This document shows, piece after piece, positions 57,020 to 64,000 of a stretch of 64,000 bases of DNA (the first letter of the stretch is position 1; every line of letters starts with the position of its first letter). Source of the DNA: Cryptomeria japonica (Eukaryota; Streptophyta; Pinopsida; Cupressales; Cupressaceae); NCBI RefSeq assembly GCF_030272615.1, contig NC_081412.1, forward strand, positions 692,358,083-692,422,082, given 5' to 3'. The notes beneath the pieces are model-generated. The model was given only the letters and a program-made list of their open reading frames with translations, ran no database searches and was not told the origin of the DNA. The translations under genes and the position numbers were made by a program.

Positions 57020-58065
57020 TGTTGGTATTTTGGATATGTTGATATGGTTTTTTCATTGATGTCAACACTTATCAACACTTGGAGATCCTTGGTTTTGTCC
57101 ACTGACATGTTCAATGCTTTATGCACAGTCATTGGTATTTGGTTCACCGATAGGTTATATTGTTCATCAACACTTGGAATGACTTGGAGGCTACTTGGCT
57201 ATGTCGAAGACATTATTTTATCACTTGGTTTTGGCAATTTGGTTATTGATCTATTCGGGTTTGCATATTTGTTGTTACCAGCAAATAGGTCTAGGTTATG
57301 CACCGGCAAGCATATCTATTCCAGATCAGCACGACATGTTATGGAGATGATTTATTATTATTGTAAATGTAGTGAGCCAACATGATGCATCGCATATTGA
57401 TTTATTTGTAATTTATTTTATTGTAATATCTTTAGTGAGCCGACCTACACAATTGGTCTTAGGTTATGGTATAAATGTAAGATCTTATTTGTGAGATTGA
57501 TATAGGATGGAAATGGAATGTAAGTGCATGCGAATATGCAAAAATAAGAAGAGCTATATTGGTAGACATCATTCACGATTAAAGGAAGGTTTTGGGAAGA
57601 TAATCAGAGATTAACCGGTATTGAATCTAGCATATGAAGATGTTATATTGAGAAGTACATTATCATTGGATTTGACCATCCAATTGTAGTCAGTGTGACT
57701 CCCATTTTGTGTTTGAGCAGTGAGCTCTAGACAGTTGGCCTTTCTACATGTTTAGACTCCATATTGTACACACATAATATCTACAGTAGTATCATCTGAT
57801 TGTGGGTAAGGTTTCCCATCATGGTTTTTCTCTTTACAGGGTTTCCACATACAAATATATGTGTTATGTTTTCTAGATGTTATTGTCTTTCTGTTTCATG
57901 CATTAATCTTTACCGATACTACAATTAACTGATAAAATGGTCTATCCACATAAAGTTTGGTTTACCGGCATTAAGCATTAATTTTTAGTTAAGTTAATTT
58001 TGGTTTGAATTTATTGGATAATTGATTCACCCCCCTCCCCTCTTAGTTGTCTCCAGGATTTAACA
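57020..58065 (+). repeat. 5' LTR of B2
   Basis: TATAAAT is at 57470-57476, followed by GATCTTATTTGTGAGATT, a decayed version of the B1 hairpin. CATCATGGTTTTTCTC is near 57817. The C-tract GATTCACCCCCCTCCCC lies near the end. Confidence 0.9.
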
Positions 58066-58067
58066 AT

Positions 58068-58080
58068 TGGTATCAGAGCC
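58068..58080 (+). other. Primer-binding site of B2
   Basis: TGGTATCAGAGCC, initiator-methionine tRNA type. Confidence 0.92.
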
Positions 58081-58122
58081 TAGTCCTCTTTTTGCAGAAG
58101 TTTAACAACTTGAGGAGATCCA

Positions 58123-61100
58123 ATGTCTTCTAACTATTTTAGGAAGGACAATCCTAAACTTGATGGAACTAACAAGGCATATGGAAGATCAGGATGGAGA
58201 CACATTTGAATTGCATTAGAAAGGACATATGGGATGTTACAAAGAATGGTTATACTGCTCCTACTCAAGTTCAACCTAATCCACTAAACTTGGCTAAAGA
58301 TGAGGAATTTGATTGCAAAGCAAGAGAAGCACTTTTGAGCACATTGTCATATCAGAAAATCATGGGATTATCAAACAGATCTACTACCAAAGCTATTTGC
58401 TACAAATTGGAAACATTGAATGAAGGAGATTCCACAATAAAAATTGCAAAAATTGAATGCTTCTGGGTCAGGTATGAAGATCTAAAAATGGAAGAGTATG
58501 AAAGAATTTTTGCTTTTATGGAAATAGTAAATGAAATTGTTTTGGGTATACAATGTTGTGGAGGAACCTTAAGTGAAGATGATATTGTTTTTTAAAGTTT
58601 TAAGAGAATTGCTATGACATATAAAATGAAAGTAACTACTATAAATGAATTAAGAACAATGCCTAATGCATCAGCATCTAGAGACACTTTGGTTGGAAAA
58701 CTTTCAGCGTTTGATCTTGAGGAATTTGGTCCTGTTGCTACTATTAAGAAAGATCTAGCTTTCAAGGAATCATCATAATTAGCAGCATCATCATCATCAT
58801 CTAAGAAATATGATTGGAAAGCCTTCTATGCAAGAGAACTTGAAGAAATCAGAAAGGAGAATAAAGAACTGAAAGAGCTTGAAGCACTATTTGCAAGGAA
58901 AATACCTAAAGGTCTAGTTGGAAGTAAGTATGAAGGTAAAGCACCCTTTAAATGTTTTAACTGTAATAAGATTGGTCATATGGCTTCTAGGTGTCCTAAT
59001 AGACATGCAAGACTAAGAGAAGAAGCTAAAAGAACATATAAGCCTAACCCTCATTATTAGAGATACAAGTTTAAGAAGAATAAAGACAAATCTTGTTATT
59101 ATGATGATGAAGGAGTCACTGATGATTTTGATGAGGATCTGACAGACAATGGATGGGATTTTGTTGCTATAACATAGGATCAACTGGCACCTACTATTCA
59201 ATTGGTAGAGCAGAACCTGGTAGTTAAAAGTGAAGATAAGGATGAATAGATTATTGACTCAGAATGTTCATATTACATGACTGGTGATAAGAGTAAATTC
59301 TTAACCTTTCAGGATTACAAAGGAGGTCTAGTGAGATTTGGAGATGATAAAGCTTACATAATCAAAGGAAAAGGAACTATATCTTTCGATGGTAAGCACA
59401 ATACTGATAATGTTTACTATGTTGAAGGTTTGAAGCATAATCTTCAGTGTTGGTCAATTAGTTGAGAAAGGATTTCAGTTACAATTCAAGAATGGTAAAT
59501 GCAAAATCTTAAGCAGAACTGGTTCAGAAATTACAACTGGTAACTAGACTAGATGTAATATCTTTAATTTGAATAACAATGAGATAGCATGTTTGAGTGC
59601 TCATATTGATGAAAGTTGGTAATGGCATAAGAGACTTTGTCATGTAAATTTTGATTGCATTGTGAAAATCAGTACAACTAAGGCAGTAAGAGATTTACCT
59701 AAGATTGTTAAACCTCACAATCTGGTATGTAAGGAATGTCAATTTGGAAATCAAGTTAGAGAAAATTTCAAGAGTATTCTAGAGAAATATAACAATGTTC
59801 TTGATTTAATTTATACTGATTTATGTGGTTGAGCAAGAACTAGAAGTTTACAAGGAGATAGGTATTTTATGCTAATCATTGATGACTATTCTAGAATGTG
59901 TTAGGTTACTTTTCTTAGAGAGAAATCAAAAGCTTTTGAGAAATTCAAACTATTCAAGGTGATGGTAGAGAATGAAACTAGCAAGAAAACCAAATGTTTG
60001 AGATCAGATCAAGGAGGTGAATTCACATATAAGGAATTTAATACATTCTATAAAATGAATGGGATCAAAAGATAGTTATCAGCACCTCGGACACCCCAAC
60101 AGAATGGAGTTGTGGAAAGGAAAAACAAAACTATCTTGGATGCAGCCAGAAGCATGATATCAGAAGCAAATATACCTCATATATATTGGAGAGAAGTAGT
60201 CAATACATTAGTTTATACATTCAACAGAGTTCACATCATAGGTGAAACTGGTAAGACCCCTCATGAACTATGGTTTGGTAGTACTCCTACTCAAAAATAT
60301 TTCAGAATATTTGGAAGTAAATACTACATTAGAAGAGATGCGTATATTAGGAAATTTGATCCTAGAAGTAATGAAGGAATATTTCTTGGTTATTCATCTA
60401 AGAGCAAGGCATATAGATGTTTTAACAAGAGATTGCATAAAATTGTTGAGAGTGCAAATGTGAAGATTGATGAATAGTTTAGAAGAAATTCAAGGTCAAT
60501 GGACTCTGAGTCGGCAATAGAGATAATTACAAATGAACCTACTATGAGTACATTGGTACAAAATGTTGATCCAGTTACATCGGCATCATCTAAGGATTCA
60601 ACAGTCACTAAAGGAAAACAACAAGTAAAAACACCCCGGTATGTAAGATTGAACCACTCTGAAGAATAGATAATTGGAAATAAATTTCAAGGAGTTATGA
60701 CTAGAGGAATATTGAAAAATTAAGAGGTATGTCTTGTTTCTCAAATTAAACCTACAACTATTAATGAGGCATGTGAAGATAAATATTGGATTAAAGCTAT
60801 GGAAGATGAATTGGAACAAATTGAAAGGAATAACACTTGGTCATTAGTTCCCTGACCTAAAGACAAAAAGGTAATTGGAACTAAATGGGTTTTTAGAAAT
60901 AAACTTAATGAAGATAGTAAGGTAATTAGAAACAAATAAATATTAGTGTGTAAGGGATATTCATAGAAAGAAGGAATTGATTACAAGGAAACCTTTGCAC
61001 CGGTAGCTAGAATTGAGGCAATCAGACTTTTATTGGCTTTTGCAGCTCACAAGAACTATAAAGTATATCAAATGGATGTTAAATGTGAATTTCTAAATGG

Positions 61101-62277
61101 AGATCTTGAAGAAGTTTACATTGAACAACCTAATGGATTTTCTTTGACAGATGACAAAGATATGGTTTGCAGGTTAAGAAAATCTTTATATGGACTACTG
61201 AAAGCTCCTAGAGCTTGGTATGCTAGATTGGATAATACCTTTTGAAGCTCGGTTACACTAAAGGTAATGCAGACAACAATCTATACTACAAAGTGACTAA
61301 TGATGACATCTTGGTTATTGAAGTTTTTGTTAATGATATAATCTTTGGAGGAGAAGATGGATTGTGTAAAGACTTTTCTAATAAAATGCAGCAAGAATTT
61401 GAAATGTCTATGATTGGGGAGATAAAATTCTTTTTAGGATTGCAGATTTCACAAACTGATAAAGGTATATTCTTATGTCAATCTAAATATTTGAAGGAAT
61501 TACTAAAGAAATTTGGAATGGAAAAATCTAAACTGGTATGTACACCTATGACTACAACTGATAAATTATCTTTGAAGGATGAATCAACACATGTTAATCT
61601 GACTAGATGCAAGTCTATGATAGGAGGTTTACTATATTTCACACAAACAAGACTTGATATTATGAATGCAGTATGTACTGTCTCAAGATTTCAGAGTAAT
61701 TGTAAAAAAATCATGAATCAGCAATAAAAAGGATTTTCCAGTACCTACAAGGCACTACACATCTTAGTTTATGGTATCCTAGAGATGAAAATTTTGATTT
61801 ATGTGCATACACAGATGCTAATTGGGCAAGAGATGTGGATGATAAAAAAAGCACCACTGACAGAGAATTTTTTCTTGGTAGCAGACTAATTTCTTGGTTG
61901 AGCAAGAAACGGAGTTGTACATCACTATCAACAGCTAAATCAGAATATGTTGCACTAGCAACTAATTGTACACAGGTATTATGGATTAAAAAAATGTTGA
62001 AGGACATAAATATAAAATGCAAGGAACCTATAATCATTTACTGTGATAATATGGCAGCAATTGATATATCAAAGAATCTGGTATTTCACTCAAAGACTAA
62101 ACATGTTTCTATCAAATTCAATTTTTTGAAAGAGAATGTTGAAGCAAAAGAAATGAAATTGGTTTATGTGAATACTAAAGAATAGATTGCAGATATTTTT
62201 AATAAGCCTTTGCCTAAGGACACTTTTGAATATCTCAAAGAGCAGCTTGGAGTTCTACCCCCACTGATAGAGACTTA
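58123..62277 (+). pseudogene. B2 gag-pol (copia), broken
   Basis: Gag starts at ATG 58123; a small deletion near 58171 shifts the frame, which is recovered from 58194. The knuckle CFNCNKIGHMASRC (58953-58994) is intact. The protease site reads IIDSECSYYMTG (Gly to Glu), with Trp-to-TAG just before it at 59247. Integrase (59800-60475) has stops at about 59830 and 59904 and a TAG at 60073-60075, the same codon as in B1. From 60112 it is open through PQQNGVVERKN's end. RT (60750-61460) has FVNDIIFGG, with the first catalytic Asp changed to Asn. RNase H (61800-62275) keeps TDANWA and STAKSEYVALA, the block that B1 has lost. Confidence 0.9.
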
Positions 62278-62623
62278 GATAGTTGATGTTTGTAATCAAT
62301 TGGTAGAATTAACAGAGAAATCTTTTATTTCAGCTTTGATGAGGAGAGCTACTTCTTAGGGGGAGTAGTTGGTATTTTGTAATGAGTTGGTATTTTGTAT
62401 TTGGTTTTGTGTTGCTTTGGCATTTGATGTCAAAGGGGGAGAGATATTATGGAAAAAAAATTATCTTTTGGGAGAGATTATTCCTAGGGGAGAGATCTTA
62501 TGTATTTTGATTTATGGTTAATGATCTCTTTGGGAGATTGTTGGTTTTTGGTTTTGGCAATTCCGTTTTGGCACTTTGATGGTTTTTCCATCTTGTGTTA
62601 CCATCAATGCCAAAGGGGGAGAT
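62278..62623 (+). other. B2 3' untranslated region and polypurine tract
   Basis: Non-coding. GGGGGAGTAG is near 62359 and GGGGGAGAG near 62435; the terminal tract AAAGGGGGAGAT is at 62612-62623. Confidence 0.8.
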
Positions 62624-62782
62624 TGTTGGTATTTTGGATATGTAGATATGGTTTTTTCATTGATGTCAACACTTTTTAACTCTTATCAGCACTTAAAGAT
62701 CCTTGGTTTTGTCCACCGGCATGTTCAGTGATTTATGCACAATCACCAGTATTTGGTTCACTGATAGGTTATATTGTTCACC
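62624..62782 (+). repeat. 3' LTR of B2, first 159 bp
   Basis: It matches 57020-57166 with small indels, up to GGTTATATTGTTCA, and then diverges. Confidence 0.85.
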
Positions 62783-64000
62783 CTAACTCCAACCTTCTAG
62801 AGATGATCAATCCCTTTTGTTCACTTTGACCTAGTGAACAATGCCACCTTACTTAGCATGCTAAGGCTATTGGCTGACTAGCCTACTTAGCAAAAAATGA
62901 AAATAATTGAACCCTTCGATTTAGGTAGTGGATAGGGTTCCCCTATCTTGTTTCAGAATTTTTTTGATCAACCAAGTTGATCCCCAACAACTCCTAGAAC
63001 CACAACACCCAAGTGCTACTATACTTTCATACCAGATTGAATTCAGCTTGTAGCCCTCTAAACACTATTTTCTACAAAACAACCTCAACTCCTCCAAACG
63101 ATAAAGAAAACAAACTTCAGTTCTGAGTACCCTTTATTGAGTACTTTCAGATTCTAAAAGGACAGGCTCCAACTCCTTTTGTACACCTCTAAATTCCTCT
63201 AGGTTAAAGAGGCCTAATAGGGGTAACTAGGTTTGAGTTTGAAGCAACAAACTGAAAATGAATTCAAAAGGCTAAATAAACATTTAGTTTAGGTCTAAGG
63301 ATGCTCCTATACACACACTCCAACCTTAGATCGGTTCAGTCCACTCCCAGAGTCCTTCTGCACTCCTTTCTAAATTTTGAGACCAAGCACATGGCCATGC
63401 TTGACCTATAGGGTATTGTGTGAAATCTAAGTGCTCACACTTCCCAGGCTGCAACTACCAGAGTCCTAACATACATTTATATAACTTGAACTCCTCTAAT
63501 GGCCATTGTGGTCCAATGCAGGAATCTTAAGTTAGAACCATTGTTCGATGAAACCCTAATTGCTCTTCACCCTGGTTGTCAAACTAGAGCAAAAGAATTT
63601 CTGACTCAGATGTGTCCACCCAGACCCTAAGCCGATTGAAACCAAATGGAATTACACAATTCTAAATCTTCATGCCCATGCCAAGTCCTACCAATGCAAC
63701 TTATTGATTTTTTTGAACACAACAGATGCTCTATGAAACCTGCAACTGTATTTTTGTCTGCACGAAAAGATCAATTTACATTCATTGAATCAATTCACTC
63801 CCTTTTGGAATTGATTCAAACTTGTTCGAATAGGTCTCCATCAATTTCCTCAACCAAAATCCAAACCGGCTTAGCCATTGGGAGGATTTGGGAGACTGAA
63901 TTCCTATTCAATTAAATTTTCTGGCAGTTGGCAACTTTCATTGGGTAATTGGCACAAGTCGAAAATATGACCTCCAATGCCTGATGGCCAATTTTACAAT
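62783..64000. other. X: unidentified sequence interrupting B2
   Basis: It starts abruptly at about 62776-62783 within the B2 LTR and continues to the window edge. It is richer in C and CT than its surroundings. The longest open frame (63646-63915, 89 residues) has no recognisable domain. I see no LTR end, terminal inverted repeat or poly(A) at the junction, so neither class nor strand can be given. An insertion is favoured over a deletion because the B2 LTR is cut in the middle. Confidence 0.5.

Larger units (their letters stand above)
57020..62782 (+). mobile_element. B2: copia family B element in E 5' LTR, 3' LTR interrupted
   Basis: The 5' LTR is 57020-58065 (1046 bp, TGTTGGTATTTTGG to GGATTTAACA), primer site 58068-58080, gag-pol 58123-62277, polypurine tract 62612-62623 and 3' LTR from 62624. 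The 3' LTR stops matching at about 62782, where unrelated sequence X begins. Its LTR diverges from B1, so it is another subfamily. The coding region has more stops than B1 but keeps regions B1 has lost. Confidence 0.9.

Noticed and set aside
62783-62800. CCCTAA resembling a telomere repeat at the X junction
   Set aside because: Only one unit is present, so it is chance.
1-64000. tRNA, rRNA, CRISPR or riboswitch candidates
   Set aside because: No tRNA-like A/B boxes in a cloverleaf context, no rRNA similarity and no regularly spaced repeat array were seen; the tRNA-like 12-mers are primer-binding sites.

Overview
The window is AT-rich plant nuclear DNA made almost entirely of LTR retrotransposons and one LINE, inserted into one another to at least three levels. 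I see no cellular gene, tRNA, rRNA or CRISPR array. The depth of nesting, the decayed coding frames, the Tat-type Ty3/gypsy protease and the copia families with roughly 1-1.4 kb LTRs suggest a large, repeat-rich plant genome. A gymnosperm such as a conifer is my best guess, but that is inference; no species marker is visible.

Layout. The outermost element is G, a Ty3/gypsy (Tat/Ogre-like) element on the + strand, seen in three pieces: 1-652, 12341-13322 and 40502-40959. Its frame resumes exactly across two insertions when one copy of each 5-bp target duplication is removed. Insertion 1 is A1 (653-12340), an RT-less two-ORF LTR element. A1 carries a solo LTR of copia family B (B0, 824-1871) and a 4-kb solo LTR (H, 3648-7687). 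Insertion 2 is C (13323-40501), a second RT-less two-ORF family. C is split by a copia element B1 (17777-24373), a minus-strand LINE (25881-31264) and a copia element D (32574-39845). Insertion 3 is E (from 40960, minus strand), a chromodomain Ty3/gypsy element. Its 3' LTR holds a composite of two A-family elements (A2/A3, 42360-52587). Its 5' LTR is cut by copia element B2 (57020-62782), which is itself cut by an unidentified sequence X (62783-64000).

How the parts relate. B1, B2 and D encode recognisable Gag-PR-IN-RT-RNaseH, but all are broken by stops and frameshifts. The A and C families encode no RT, integrase or protease. They carry ORF1, a Gag-like protein with a coiled coil and four CCHC knuckles, and ORF2, a long protein of unknown function. 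ORF2 is recognisably homologous between A and C although their LTRs differ. A and C share their primer-binding site, polypurine tract and LTR 3'-end motifs with copia families B and D, so they were probably mobilised in trans by such elements.

The most interesting signals are the ORF2 family, a conserved TATA-like box about 150 nt before the ORF2 start in all three A copies, a possible distant relative of ORF2 encoded behind the RNase H of the LINE, the chimeric A2/A3 composite, and a mutation pattern (CAG to TAG, TGG to TAG/TGA) typical of decay at methylated cytosines. Boundaries rest on 5-bp target duplications and TG...CA ends read by eye; divergence figures are hand estimates.
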